From JAZRPG01 sp045649105 (GTDB lineage Bacteria > Bacillota > Clostridia > Oscillospirales > JAAYXM01), in contig JAZRPG010000022.1 in NCBI GenBank assembly GCA_045649105.1, positions 1 to 64,000 on the forward strand: a stretch of 64,000 nucleotides of DNA, read 5' to 3'. Each line of letters opens with the position of its first letter. Within the stretch, counting starts at the first letter, position 1. Below the pieces are notes generated by a model, which saw only the letters and a list, made by a program, of their open reading frames with translations, ran no database searches and had not been told where the DNA came from. Positions 35,139 through 43,977 of the stretch are shown piece after piece. The position numbers were made by a program, and so were the translations under genes.

Positions 35139-36458
35139 TTAATTAAAGTTAAAAGCATATTCGGAGGGGTTGACATAATGACTTTGGTCGATGAACGTTC
35201 CGACGGCATAAACAATAATCACAGAGTCGGGCGTATTTTCTTCCATATAAGTCTTGAGACTGCCATTAAAGTGCCTCAGGTCTATTACATCAACATATTC
35301 CGCCATATTACACATATACGGCACCATGACACGCGCAAACGAATCCTTGATTACTAAAATGCGTTTCCCGTCCGAGCGCTGATTGTTGTGAATCCGGAGA
35401 AGCGGCGGGTCGCCGTATGAATAAAATTGAAAATGCCTGGTGGAGGTTAAAGATGGCTGCTGTATAACCTTGTAATCGTAAAGGGTATCTGCAATGCTTC
35501 CGGTTAAGGTTGTGCCCGCTTTTGGATTTGTGACTGTAAGGTCCGTGGAATAAAGAGGCTCCAAAATCGGCATATACTCAATATTTGTGTATGCAGATGT
35601 CGTCTTGATGCCTTGGCTTCCGAGCATCGGATACCGAGCATAACTGATATTGTAGCTTTGCTGTTCAAAACGCTTTGTATCAATGTCATAGCCCCGTTCA
35701 ATCAGCCAGGGCGAGATTGCTGCGCAGCCGCGAAGTCCCGATTGCGGAAGCCAGTGGTGGTCAGTCCGGAAATAAAGCTGTTCTTCGGATAAACCCTTGC
35801 TTTCCTCGGTATCCATAAAGTTGATAACATCGACACCGTCCTGTTGCGCTTTTTCTTCAATGCCGTTCAGTAACTCGCTGCTGTAATCGCGATACACGCC
35901 GCGATACGAATTGTCGACCTTTCCGTCTTTATACGGCGGAATAAAAAGGAGAAGGTCAATTCCCCGATTGGTCAGATACTGATTAAATTCCCGAATTTTT
36001 TCCATGGGAGGATTAATATCGGTATTGTCATATACGAATGAGAGAAAACCCGATTCATGTAAAACCACCAAATCACGGGGGTCATTGAGGTCGTTTGTTG
36101 TCCCGCACAATGAAGTCGTTGCATTGTAACCGTACATATTGCGATCTACAGTTTTACGGAAAAGCGCTATGTCTGTATACAGCGGGTTACTCGATGTTAC
36201 ACAGTTTTTAATCGTAGTCTTCAGGTTGCCGATTACATCTGTAATTTTGCTGACCGAGTGCGTGGGGTTAGAAACGACACTCTCTTCGGTTTCTGTCCTG
36301 AATGGATACTCCTCCTCTGCGTTCCAAGCGGAGGTCGGAGTCTCAGGCGATGTGTTAAACAGGATGAGTTTTAAGGAGAAGAGAGCAAGCGCCATATAAA
36401 TAAACAGCGATACGACAAATATTACTGAAAATATTTTTTTATGCCCGAATTTATTCAT
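35139..36458 (-). CDS. DHHW/AlgX-like SGNH-type protein
   Basis: 439 residues. Anchored by one N-terminal transmembrane segment (about 9-32, FSVIFVVSLFIYMALALFS) and otherwise extracytoplasmic. The motif TDHHWLPQSG near residue 233 gives the family its name and corresponds to the catalytic Asp-His of AlgX/AlgJ-type acetyltransferases; LVIKDSFAR near 370 provides a Ser/Asp. Such proteins finish the transfer of an acyl group to an external glycan, taking the place of DltD. GAAAGGAG precedes the ATG. First gene of the cluster. Confidence 0.87.
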   Translation of the reverse strand: MNKFGHKKIFSVIFVVSLFIYMALALFSLKLILFNTSPETPTSAWNAEEEYPFRTETEESVVSNPTHSVSKITDVIGNLKTTIKNCVTSSNPLYTDIALFRKTVDRNMYGYNATTSLCGTTNDLNDPRDLVVLHESGFLSFVYDNTDINPPMEKIREFNQYLTNRGIDLLLFIPPYKDGKVDNSYRGVYRDYSSELLNGIEEKAQQDGVDVINFMDTEESKGLSEEQLYFRTDHHWLPQSGLRGCAAISPWLIERGYDIDTKRFEQQSYNISYARYPMLGSQGIKTTSAYTNIEYMPILEPLYSTDLTVTNPKAGTTLTGSIADTLYDYKVIQQPSLTSTRHFQFYSYGDPPLLRIHNNQRSDGKRILVIKDSFARVMVPYMCNMAEYVDVIDLRHFNGSLKTYMEENTPDSVIIVYAVGTFIDQSHYVNPSEYAFNFN

Positions 36459-36802
36459 ATGTAAATACTCCTTTCAAAAAACAGAGCCGAATTTTTAAAA
36501 AGTATGACAGAACATACAGCGTATGGCGATTCGCGCTGTATACTGCCGAAAATTCAAAATGCAACAAACCAAGTTCCCAAATGATTAAAAACTGAAATTA
36601 CATATTAAATGCATTGTATCATATAAATACAAAAAAATAAAGGGTTTTGTCAATTTTGTTAACCATAAAAAGTGATTTTGTATCGTGTGAACCCTATTGC
36701 TTTTCAAAATATTAAAAAGTGCAAACCGCTTTGAGGAGGATCTTAAGCAGTTTGCGTTACACAAAACAAAGCAGACACACAAAAAAGTGTGCCTGCTTTG
36801 TT
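36459..36802. other. AT-rich region upstream of the dlt-like cluster
   Basis: No gene seen. On the minus strand there is TTGACA (about 36650) with a possible TATTTA 18 bp downstream, not a confident promoter. An 11-bp imperfect hairpin lies at 36721-36755 and the next tRNA-like hairpin at 36766-36801. Confidence 0.5.
36766..36801 (-). terminator. hairpin attached to third tRNA-Ser relic
   Basis: Stem of 15 pairs with one mismatch and A6 loop. It is a near copy of the terminator of tRNA-Ser(TGA) at 36973-37009; the shared direct repeat runs 36772-36819 and 36981-37026. Confidence 0.8.
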
Positions 36803-36819
36803 TGGCGGAGAAGGTGGGA
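36803..36819 (-). pseudogene. third tRNA-Ser 3'-end relic
   Basis: Identical to the 17 bases at the 3' end of tRNA-Ser(TGA) (37010-37026): CCA, acceptor strand and part of the T stem. Confidence 0.75.
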
Positions 36820-36820
36820 A

Positions 36821-36940
36821 GCATATTGCTTTCGCAATCTGCCCTGCTCGACGACCGCGCAGCTTCGCTCTCGGTACCCGTCTCACACCAACTTCGCTAA
36901 AAACGATTATCAATCGTTTTCTTCACGCTCGTTGCCCTCT
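36821..36940. repeat. tRNA-Ser-associated element, copy 2
   Basis: 120-bp block, near-identical to 19388-19509 except for a central ~17-bp stretch. It carries the hairpin AAAACGATT/AATCGTTTT. It is followed by an inverted T-arm (36943-36959, GGGTTCGAATCCCACCT), an exact 17-base match, in the opposite orientation, to the adjacent tRNA-Ser(TGA). Confidence 0.82.
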
Positions 36941-36972
36941 CAGGGTTCGAATCCCACCTGTCATATTACACA

Positions 36973-37009
36973 AAATAAAACAGACACACAAAAGTGTGCC
37001 TGCTTTATT
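36973..37009 (-). terminator. terminator of tRNA-Ser(TGA)
   Basis: Hairpin of about 16 pairs, loop AAAA or near, directly beyond the CCA, T-rich at its minus-strand end. Confidence 0.85.
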
Positions 37010-37098
37010 TGGCGGAGAAGGTGGGATTCGAACCCACGTGTCCTTGCGGACAAACGGTTTTCAAGACCGCCTCGTTATGACCACTTCGATACTTCTCC
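37010..37098 (-). tRNA. tRNA-Ser(TGA)
   Basis: 89 bases with encoded CCA. Acceptor GGAGAAG/CTTCTCC, anticodon loop CTTGAAA gives TGA (reads UCA), class II variable arm (TTGTCCGCAAGGACA), T-arm GTGGGTTCGAATCCCAC. Promoter upstream at 37116-37144. Confidence 0.96.
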
Positions 37099-37115
37099 GT
37101 ATCGCGCTGTATTGA

Positions 37116-37144
37116 ATTTTAACAAAATTTCGGCTGATTGTCAA
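37116..37144 (-). promoter_or_regulatory. promoter of tRNA-Ser(TGA)
   Basis: TTGACA, 17-bp spacer, TAAAAT on the minus strand, 18 bases before the tRNA 5' end. Confidence 0.8.
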
Positions 37145-37246
37145 GCACCGAACAGAAAAAATAAAAAAAGAAATGTTTATTTCCCTGCATTATCGATTAT
37201 TGCACAACATATGTTTTTTATAAAGGATATTTACGGAGGAGTTTTT

Positions 37247-38527
37247 ATGACAATTCATGTTGTGCAGCCGGGTGATACGCTTTTTTCAATTGCGCTGCAA
37301 TACGGGGTATCGGCAGAACGCATTTCGGTCACGAACGAAATTCCGTTGGATATTCCCCTTGTCGTGGGGCAGACTGTAGTAATCCTTTTTCCGGAGCTTA
37401 CGCATACGGTGCGCCCCGGGGAGACAATTTTTGAAATTGCCGATATCTATGGCATAAGCCTTAATGAAATATACAGGAATAATATTAATCTGCGCGGACT
37501 TCCGGAGATATATCCCGGACAGAGTCTTGTAATACGCTACTCTGACACGCCGACATATCCGCTCTCCGTAAACGGATATGCATATCCGTTTGTAAATTTC
37601 GGGCTTTTGCGTCAGACACTTCCGTACAATACATATCTCGCGCCGTTTACATACGGGATTACACCGTCAGGCGCGCTTGTCCCGCTTAATGACGAGGAGC
37701 TTCTCGCCGCCGCAAACGACTACGGCACTGCCCCGCTCATGCACCTTTCGACCCTTACGGAGGACGGAAATTTCGACAGCGGGCTTGCCGATATTATACT
37801 GAATAATGCGGAAAGCCGGGAAAACCTGGCGCAAAACATTGTACGCACGATAGATGAAAAGGGGTATGCAGGGCTTGATATAGATTTTGAGTTTATCCCT
37901 GCCGCAAGCTCTGCGGCATATGCGGATTTTATCGCATACATGAAAAGTCTTTTGTCTGCAGAGGGGAAAATCGTAATTGCGGCGCTCGCGCCCAAGACAT
38001 CTTCTGCTCAGCGCGGGCTTTTGTATGAAGGACATGACTACGAGCTTATCGGCGCGGCGGCGGATTTTGTCCTTCTTATGACATATGAATGGGGCTATAC
38101 ATACGGGCCGCCGCTTGCCGTTGCGCCGATACCGAATGTGCGCCGAGTGCTTGACTATGCAGTTACGGTTATCCCGCGGGAGAAGATATATCTGGGGATT
38201 CCGAACTACGGGTATGACTGGCAGCTTCCGTTTGTACAGGGTGAAAGCCGTGCGCAGTCGATTTCAAACGTGCGCGCGGTGGAGATTGCGCGCGAGTTCG
38301 GAGCAGGTATAGATTATGACGAGGGTGCACAGTCGCCCTACTTTTTTTACACGGCAAATGACGGGACTGCGCACGAAGTATGGTTTGAGGATGCGCGAAG
38401 CATCAGGGAAAAGCTCTCACTTATAACGGAGTATTCTCTGTATGGCGCGGGATACTGGAACCTTATGCGGCCGTTTCCGCAGAACTGGCTTGTGCTCAAT
38501 TCAATGTTTAACCTGCGCCGAATATAA
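37247..38527 (+). CDS. LysM-GH18 peptidoglycan hydrolase (YaaH/SleL-like)
   Basis: 426 residues from the ATG at 37247 with ACGGAGGAG 6 bases upstream. The much longer frame that starts at 36719 runs backwards through the tRNA and its element and is not protein. Two LysM domains (about 1-48 and 50-97; IHVVQPGDTLFSIA, HTVRPGETIFEIA) bind glycan, then a GH18 barrel with the catalytic signature GLDIDFEFI near residue 210. SleL/YaaH-type enzymes cleave cortex peptidoglycan during spore germination. No signal peptide, as in those spore enzymes. Confidence 0.9.
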   Translation: MTIHVVQPGDTLFSIALQYGVSAERISVTNEIPLDIPLVVGQTVVILFPELTHTVRPGETIFEIADIYGISLNEIYRNNINLRGLPEIYPGQSLVIRYSDTPTYPLSVNGYAYPFVNFGLLRQTLPYNTYLAPFTYGITPSGALVPLNDEELLAAANDYGTAPLMHLSTLTEDGNFDSGLADIILNNAESRENLAQNIVRTIDEKGYAGLDIDFEFIPAASSAAYADFIAYMKSLLSAEGKIVIAALAPKTSSAQRGLLYEGHDYELIGAAADFVLLMTYEWGYTYGPPLAVAPIPNVRRVLDYAVTVIPREKIYLGIPNYGYDWQLPFVQGESRAQSISNVRAVEIAREFGAGIDYDEGAQSPYFFYTANDGTAHEVWFEDARSIREKLSLITEYSLYGAGYWNLMRPFPQNWLVLNSMFNLRRI

Positions 38528-38533
38528 AACAAT

Positions 38534-38570
38534 CCGCCGGGGAGCTTTATCCCCGGCGGAAATGCTTTTT
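38534..38570. terminator. terminator between GH18 and lipoprotein genes
   Basis: Perfect 10-bp GC stem (38534-38543 with 38550-38559), loop GCTTTA, T-rich stretch a few bases later; convergent genes share it. Confidence 0.7.
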
Positions 38571-39555
38571 ATTTAAGTTTAAGAGTTACCGTCTTTGCAT
38601 TAACTGTTGTCGTGTTATCGTCAAGCGAGTCGTTTGTGACATTCAGCCTCATGAAATCAAACGCATCGCGTATCCCGGGCGACAGCTTTTCAAGAGCGTC
38701 CACAACCTTTTGCGACTCCGCCTCTATTGCCGCCGTGTCTTTGATTGAGACATCCGTCTTATAGAGTACCAGAGGGATTATTCCGTGCTCAGAATCGCTT
38801 GCTATTCCGATTTCGTATACGGATGAGTTTGAGGTGTTCTCAAGGGACATGGGAAGCTTGAATTTATCTGAGACATCGGAGTAAAGCCTGTTGCCGAACT
38901 CCTCCATATCGGCGTTTGAGCCGTATCTGTAAAAGCCTGCGGGGTGCATGGTGTTGCCGAACATGCAGGAGTATATATATGCGGCAATGGTCTTCCCCTC
39001 GCCATCAAGTGCTTTTGCCTTTTCGTACAGCGCGGGAGCATCCTGACCGCCGTATTTAAAGTCGCCGGGGTTTATCCAGAAAATATCAAACTTTTCGCCG
39101 TTATATGCGAGAATAACCGCAAACATGTAAGATATTTTCTCGCCCTCGGAAACATAAAGAGCGCAGTAGAGCTCCTCACCGCCCGGAGTCAGCTGAACAT
39201 AGTTTTCATCGCTTTTGTTCTTTTTAATCTTTATAACCGTTTCAGACGGCTCAAAGTCCTTTATATAATACGAATCAAATTTTACAAACGGATTTTCAAC
39301 GAGGGAGTTTATCCGGTTAAAGTATTCCGAAAGCTCAGCCTCGGTCGCTTCAAATCCTTCTGCAAAAAGAGAATGTGCGGTTTTTGCATCGCCTTTTTCA
39401 AAGCTCTGCATGAATGTGTCAAGAACCTCATCGACCTGCGCCTGGCGTTCCGGCGTTATCTCGGATGTAAGGACAAAATCCTCTCCTTTTTTGCAGGAAA
39501 CGAGTGAAAAAAGAATGAGAGAAGAAAGAAGAAGTGCCGAAATTTTCTTTATCAT
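38569..39555 (-). CDS. lipoprotein, DUF5104-like
   Basis: 328 residues. Signal peptide MIKKISALLLSSLILFSLVSC with lipobox LVSC (Cys21). The mature part resembles DUF5104/NTF2-like lipoproteins: a helical start with LDTFMQSFEKGDA, a strand-rich centre (YYIKDF, FAVILAYNGEKFDIFWINPG) and a C-terminal strand. Role unknown. It lies 18 bases downstream of the D,D-carboxypeptidase gene and on the same strand, so a cell-surface function linked to it is possible. Confidence 0.8.
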   Translation of the reverse strand: MIKKISALLLSSLILFSLVSCKKGEDFVLTSEITPERQAQVDEVLDTFMQSFEKGDAKTAHSLFAEGFEATEAELSEYFNRINSLVENPFVKFDSYYIKDFEPSETVIKIKKNKSDENYVQLTPGGEELYCALYVSEGEKISYMFAVILAYNGEKFDIFWINPGDFKYGGQDAPALYEKAKALDGEGKTIAAYIYSCMFGNTMHPAGFYRYGSNADMEEFGNRLYSDVSDKFKLPMSLENTSNSSVYEIGIASDSEHGIIPLVLYKTDVSIKDTAAIEAESQKVVDALEKLSPGIRDAFDFMRLNVTNDSLDDNTTTVNAKTVTLKLK

Positions 39556-39573
39556 ATAAATATTCCTTTCGGA

Positions 39574-40806
39574 TTATCGGTATCTTTGCTGACGGCGGCG
39601 ACGACGGCGCCGCAGCATGCGATAAATCTTTTTGCGTATTATGATTGCAAGAAGCAGAAGAACGATAAGAAGAACAGCCGTGGCAAGTATTATTCCGACT
39701 ATTCCGAAAAATGAAATCCCGCCGCTTCTTTCCTCCTCAGAAGTCTCATATCCGTCGGGGATTACTTTCGCTGTCCTTTCCGCCTGTTTTGCAGGAAAGC
39801 GCCCAAGCTCTTGCGGCATTGATGAGGGCGGGTTGCTCAGCGTTAGGGATATATACTCGCGTCCGTCTTCCGTAATGCTTGAATAAGAGATGCTTTCCGG
39901 CTCGGTGCCCGCAGGGACAAGTACTGTAGCCGGCTCTGCAAGCTTAAAGGTGTCACTGTCTGTCGTGATTGCGTCAAACTCTGAAAAGCCGTAGTCCAGA
40001 AGCGCCTTTGTATCAGTGTACTTATCGTCATTTCTCGGGCTCTTCATAACAACGGCAATCAATGTCCGTCCGTCGCGCTCGGCCGCTGTAACGAGCGTAA
40101 ACTGCGCCGCGGTCGTCCAGCCTGCCTTTCCGCCTATTATGCCGTCATATTTAAACTCAGGGTCTGCCATCATGCTGTGCTGATTCGCAAAATACCTGCG
40201 CTCAGGCTGTTTGTTGTTCGGAGGCATCTGGTATGTTATGGAGCTGAAAATCTTGCGGAACTCCGCATTTTGTATCGCGTGTCTGCAAATCATTGCCATA
40301 TCATAGGCTGTCGTGTAATGCTCAGAATCCTTAAGTCCGTTTGCGTTTGAAAAGTGCGTGTTTTTTGCGCCGTATTGTCTGACGGACTCGTTCATAAGCG
40401 CGACAAAAGTATCTATATCGCCTGAGACATGCTCCGCAATTCCGTTGCAGGCATCGTTTGCAGACATGAGAAGCGCCGCATACGCCGCGTTCTCAAAGGA
40501 GATTTCCTCGTCCACCGTAAGTGCAATATGTGAGGAATCTCTGGAAACGCTGAATACGGCCTCCTCCGACATTACTATTTTGTCGGAAAGCGATGCGTGC
40601 TCAAGGCCGACGATAACGGTCGCGATTTTTGTAATGCTCGCAGGGAACTGCTGTTTGTGCATCTGCTTGTCATACAAAACCTGACCCGTGTCCGCGTCTA
40701 TAAGCACAGCGGATTCCGATATAAGCGCAGGGGCCTGCGCGCTTGCCGCAAAGGAAAACAGAAGCGCACACAGAAGTACAGTTAAAAATTTCAAAAAACG
40801 TGACAT
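39574..40806 (-). CDS. dacF: D-alanyl-D-alanine carboxypeptidase (DacF/PBP5-like)
   Basis: 410 residues from ATG 40806 (GGGAG at better spacing than for the ATG six bases earlier). Signal peptide, then the penicillin-binding motifs SITK (SxxK, near 60), SAN (near 118) and KAG in GGKAGWT where KTG is usual. A C-terminal transmembrane helix (about 375-397) is followed by a poly-arginine tail. It trims the terminal D-Ala of peptidoglycan stems outside the membrane. The KTG-to-KAG change is unusual. Confidence 0.9.
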   Translation of the reverse strand: MSRFLKFLTVLLCALLFSFAASAQAPALISESAVLIDADTGQVLYDKQMHKQQFPASITKIATVIVGLEHASLSDKIVMSEEAVFSVSRDSSHIALTVDEEISFENAAYAALLMSANDACNGIAEHVSGDIDTFVALMNESVRQYGAKNTHFSNANGLKDSEHYTTAYDMAMICRHAIQNAEFRKIFSSITYQMPPNNKQPERRYFANQHSMMADPEFKYDGIIGGKAGWTTAAQFTLVTAAERDGRTLIAVVMKSPRNDDKYTDTKALLDYGFSEFDAITTDSDTFKLAEPATVLVPAGTEPESISYSSITEDGREYISLTLSNPPSSMPQELGRFPAKQAERTAKVIPDGYETSEEERSGGISFFGIVGIILATAVLLIVLLLLAIIIRKKIYRMLRRRRRRRQQRYR

Positions 40807-40856
40807 CCGCATTCTCCCGTATGTTTATATATAATTAGTTTGCGCCATTCGGCCGT

Positions 40857-41846
40857 TTATATTCCGCCGCGGCGCAGCATGCGCACGTCCTCGCCGCAGA
40901 AGGCAAGCGTCACAAACTCACCCTTAAGCCTTGAGTACATCTGCTCGCCGTAGCGCTTTATAAGCTCTGCCTTTTTAAGCGTCGATATTACAATAGTCCT
41001 CTTTCCTGAGAAAAGCCGATTGTTTATAAGATTATAAAGCGCCGCAAGCGTGAATGAGGTGGCCATTTCGCAGCCGAGGTCGTCTATTATAAGAAGCTCG
41101 CATTCCTCATATGCCGAGCAATCATGCCCCCCGTGCTCGTCACGGCCGAACTTTTCATCCTCAAACGCGCCGAGAAGTTTAAAGGCCGTGTCATACACAA
41201 CCGAGTGTCCGCCTGCGGCAACAGTCGCCGCGATGCACGAGGCAAGGAATGTTTTGCCCAGTCCGCTTCCGCCGTTCATGAAAAGGCTCTCGCGCGAAGC
41301 TTCAAAATTATCTGCATAAGCGCGGCAGAATTCGAGAACATCGCGCATACGCTCGCGCGGGGACAGCTTTATTTTTCCGTCGTTTTTGTCAGGATATACA
41401 GAAAGGTCAAATCCGTTAAAAGACGCGCCGCCAAGCTCAAGCTTTGAGTTCAGCTCAGCTGCCGCGGCTTCACGGTACTTTTTATCTATACAAACACAGA
41501 TCTCGCCGCCGTGGTGCCCCGTATCAAGGCACATTTCGCACGAGTAGTGCGGTTCGGTGCACAAAATATCATAACCCGCAGATGAAAGAAGCTCAGCCCG
41601 CTCTGCCTGAAGCGCGAGATTCTTGTCGCGTGTGGCGCGGATTTTTGCCGCCGTATCACCGCCTGAGCCGAAAGAGGTGCGTATAATCTCAAGGGCAGTT
41701 GTGCGAAGCTCAGATTCTATCTCGGCAACGCGCGGAAGCTCTTGGTACACCTTATCGCGCATAAGCGCAGCTTCTGCCTCTGCGCGGATTTTTGCCGCCT
41801 CCGTATCGCGGAGGACTTTTGAAAGGATTCTTTTATCGTAATTCAT
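40857..41846 (-). CDS. dnaI: DnaI/DnaC-type helicase loader ATPase
   Basis: 329 residues from ATG 41846 (GAGGGG upstream; the GTG two codons earlier is less likely). N-terminal helical part with a zinc-ribbon-like CEMCLDTGHHGGEICVC (near 105-121), then AAA+ ATPase with Walker A GGSGLGKTFLA near 196, Walker B LLIIDDLG near 255. It loads the DnaB helicase. Follows the DnaD-like gene 16 bases downstream. Confidence 0.9.
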   Translation of the reverse strand: MNYDKRILSKVLRDTEAAKIRAEAEAALMRDKVYQELPRVAEIESELRTTALEIIRTSFGSGGDTAAKIRATRDKNLALQAERAELLSSAGYDILCTEPHYSCEMCLDTGHHGGEICVCIDKKYREAAAAELNSKLELGGASFNGFDLSVYPDKNDGKIKLSPRERMRDVLEFCRAYADNFEASRESLFMNGGSGLGKTFLASCIAATVAAGGHSVVYDTAFKLLGAFEDEKFGRDEHGGHDCSAYEECELLIIDDLGCEMATSFTLAALYNLINNRLFSGKRTIVISTLKKAELIKRYGEQMYSRLKGEFVTLAFCGEDVRMLRRGGI

Positions 41847-41862
41847 GCACACGCGCCCCTCT

Positions 41863-42798
41863 CTATTTCAGTAACCCTTTTTTTCTGTTGAGCTCACGAA
41901 GGCGAAGTACATTTTCAAGCTCATCATCAGCGGACGACGGCTTCTGCGCGCTGCGCCGTTTGTCGCCATGCTCGACATCCTCGAGCGTTGTATATCCGGC
42001 ATCGTGCCAGCTTCTGAGAATTTTATCGGCATAGCGCCATTTCATAGCGCCTGTGTTTACTACCGTTTTGTCATATGCGGCGGCTATGAGCTCGTCAGGA
42101 ATGGAGAGCTCAGTCCACTCGGATATGTACCTCTCCTCGGTCGGCGCAAGGGCGCGGCCTCCGATATTGAGGATTGCGGCAATTCTGCCTTTTGCGGCCG
42201 CCTTTTTTTCCGCCTCCTTGAGGTACTCCTCTGCCCTGCCGCAGGAGAGCACGCCGTCCCGCACCCAGAGCTTTGCCCGCTTTTCTATTGTGCGCATTGT
42301 GGGGACTCTGCCCGCCCCGTGCTTTTCGCGGGTTTCCTCAATACAGCTTGTAACAAGAAGGCAAATAACATCGACGGGAAGTCCGAGCCAGGAATATATA
42401 CCGAGAAGGACCTGAAGGTCAACCGATGAGAGGATTTTGCCGAGCCGCTCCTCGCAGAAATCCACAAGATATTTAAAGTCAGCGTCAGAGCCGATATGCT
42501 CTGCAACATCCGTCTGAGTATATTCGGGTATCTTGTCCGAACGCTCGGGAAGCTCAGGCTTTGCCGCGCTCCCGACAAGGCCGAGCGACTCAAGAGTCCC
42601 GAGTGCTCGCAGAATCTCATCGTCTGAAACGCGCAGCCGCCGCGAGGCCTCAGCGACATCAAGAGCCCCGCCGTGCGACATGATATATATGTATAAAAGA
42701 GCGGCGACGCCATCGCCGCAGTCTATAAGCTGATTTGCCGCGCGTGCGCTCAGCAGGACATCGTTCTGCTGCGGCAGGGCAATGTTTATTACCGACAT
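41863..42798 (-). CDS. DnaD-domain replication initiation protein
   Basis: 311 residues. N-terminal winged-helix-like part, then two DnaB_2/DnaD modules; the second ends with YADKILRSWHDAGYTTLED, the characteristic DnaD C-terminal motif. It helps open the origin and recruits the DnaI-loaded helicase. Promoter at 42835-42863. The pair DnaD-DnaI is the standard Bacillota helicase-loading set. Confidence 0.88.
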   Translation of the reverse strand: MSVINIALPQQNDVLLSARAANQLIDCGDGVAALLYIYIMSHGGALDVAEASRRLRVSDDEILRALGTLESLGLVGSAAKPELPERSDKIPEYTQTDVAEHIGSDADFKYLVDFCEERLGKILSSVDLQVLLGIYSWLGLPVDVICLLVTSCIEETREKHGAGRVPTMRTIEKRAKLWVRDGVLSCGRAEEYLKEAEKKAAAKGRIAAILNIGGRALAPTEERYISEWTELSIPDELIAAAYDKTVVNTGAMKWRYADKILRSWHDAGYTTLEDVEHGDKRRSAQKPSSADDELENVLRLRELNRKKGLLK

Positions 42799-42834
42799 AT
42801 TGTTACTTCCCCACTAAAGCAATTGTTTTTTTCT

Positions 42835-42863
42835 ATTATACCTTTTATTTTTATTTTCGTAAA
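42835..42863 (-). promoter_or_regulatory. promoter of dnaD-dnaI
   Basis: TTTACG, 17-bp spacer, TATAAT on the minus strand, 37 bases before the ATG. Confidence 0.65.
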
Positions 42864-42980
42864 TACATATACAAAAAATATTTTAAAAAAACGAAATTTT
42901 GCGTGTGAAATTTCAGGAAATTCAGGAAAAAACAGTGTCTTAAACGCCTTTATTGTGCCGTTTTTGGAAGGATGCTGTAA

Positions 42981-43009
42981 TTGACTTTCGGGCGTTTTTC
43001 TGCTATTAT
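42981..43009 (+). promoter_or_regulatory. promoter of the LysR-type gene
   Basis: TTGACT, 17-bp spacer, TATTAT. Two ATCGAT boxes (43010-43015 and 43024-43029) lie over and just after the -10 region. Confidence 0.7.
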
Positions 43010-43048
43010 ATCGATATGGTTTTATCGATTGAAGGGCGTGGATGAAGA

Positions 43049-43975
43049 ATGAATCTGTCTTATCTTAAATATGCACTTGAGGTTGAGAGGACGCGCTCAA
43101 TATCACAGGCGGCGGAAAATCTCTTTATGGGTCAGCCTAATTTAAGTCGGGCGCTCCGAGAGCTTGAGGAATCGATAGGGATAAAGATTTTCAAGCGCTC
43201 GTCAAAGGGAGTGGCTCCTACGGAAAAGGGCATTGAGTTTTTGCAGTATGCGCGGGTAATTGTGTCGAAAATTAACGATATGGAGACGCACTTTTCAGGA
43301 AGCGGGGACTCTGTGCAGAGCTTTTCCGTATCGGCTCCCCGTGCGAGCTATATAGCGCACGCATTTTCAAAGTTTACCTCATCGCTTGACCTTGCCTCAT
43401 CACTTGACCTCGGCTTTTTTGAGACAAATTCGCTCAAGGCGGCGCAGAATGTTGAGGAAGGGGTAAGTTGTCTCGGAATAATCCGCTACCCTGCCTCGCG
43501 CGAGCAGTATTTTATGGACTATCTGGATGAGCAGGGGCTTGAGCATGAAGAGATCTGGAGCTTTTCGTATCTTGCGCTTATGGATGCCGGGCACCCGCTT
43601 GCAAATGTAAAGAAAGTATCGAGCACGGACCTGCGCGATTTTATAGAAATACGCCACGGAGACCTTGTGACCCCGTATCTGCCGGCGGTAAAGGACGGCA
43701 TGAATCATGCCAGAAAGAGAATCTCGGTGTATGAGCGCGGCAGCCAGTTTGAGCTTTTGTCAAGTGTCAGGGGGACATATATGTGGGTTTCTCCCATGCC
43801 TGCAGAAATGCTTGAGTCGCCGCGGCTCGTCCTTCGGAAATGCGAGGGGATGGAGGATATATACAAAGATGTCCTTATCTGGCGCAAAAATTATGAGTTT
43901 ACAAAGCTTGACAGGTCGTTTCTTGAAATACTCAAAGCCGAGCGGGACAGCTTATCGGTAATAATATATCAATAA
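43049..43975 (+). CDS. LysR-type transcriptional regulator
   Basis: 308 residues. Winged helix at the N-terminus (residues ~1-60, MNLSYLKYALEVERTRSISQAAENLFMGQPNLSRALRELE pattern) and the periplasmic-binding-like effector domain after it. Located upstream of, and in the same direction as, an iron alcohol dehydrogenase gene; the shared ATCGAT palindromes in both promoters suggest it controls itself and that gene. Effector unknown. Confidence 0.9.
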   Translation: MNLSYLKYALEVERTRSISQAAENLFMGQPNLSRALRELEESIGIKIFKRSSKGVAPTEKGIEFLQYARVIVSKINDMETHFSGSGDSVQSFSVSAPRASYIAHAFSKFTSSLDLASSLDLGFFETNSLKAAQNVEEGVSCLGIIRYPASREQYFMDYLDEQGLEHEEIWSFSYLALMDAGHPLANVKKVSSTDLRDFIEIRHGDLVTPYLPAVKDGMNHARKRISVYERGSQFELLSSVRGTYMWVSPMPAEMLESPRLVLRKCEGMEDIYKDVLIWRKNYEFTKLDRSFLEILKAERDSLSVIIYQ

Positions 43976-43977
43976 AA

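Noticed and set aside
36719..37246. A 602-codon frame reading through the region before the GH18 gene
   Set aside because: The first 176 codons run across the antisense of tRNA-Ser(TGA), its terminator and the repeated element. The protein has a good ribosome site and start at 37247.
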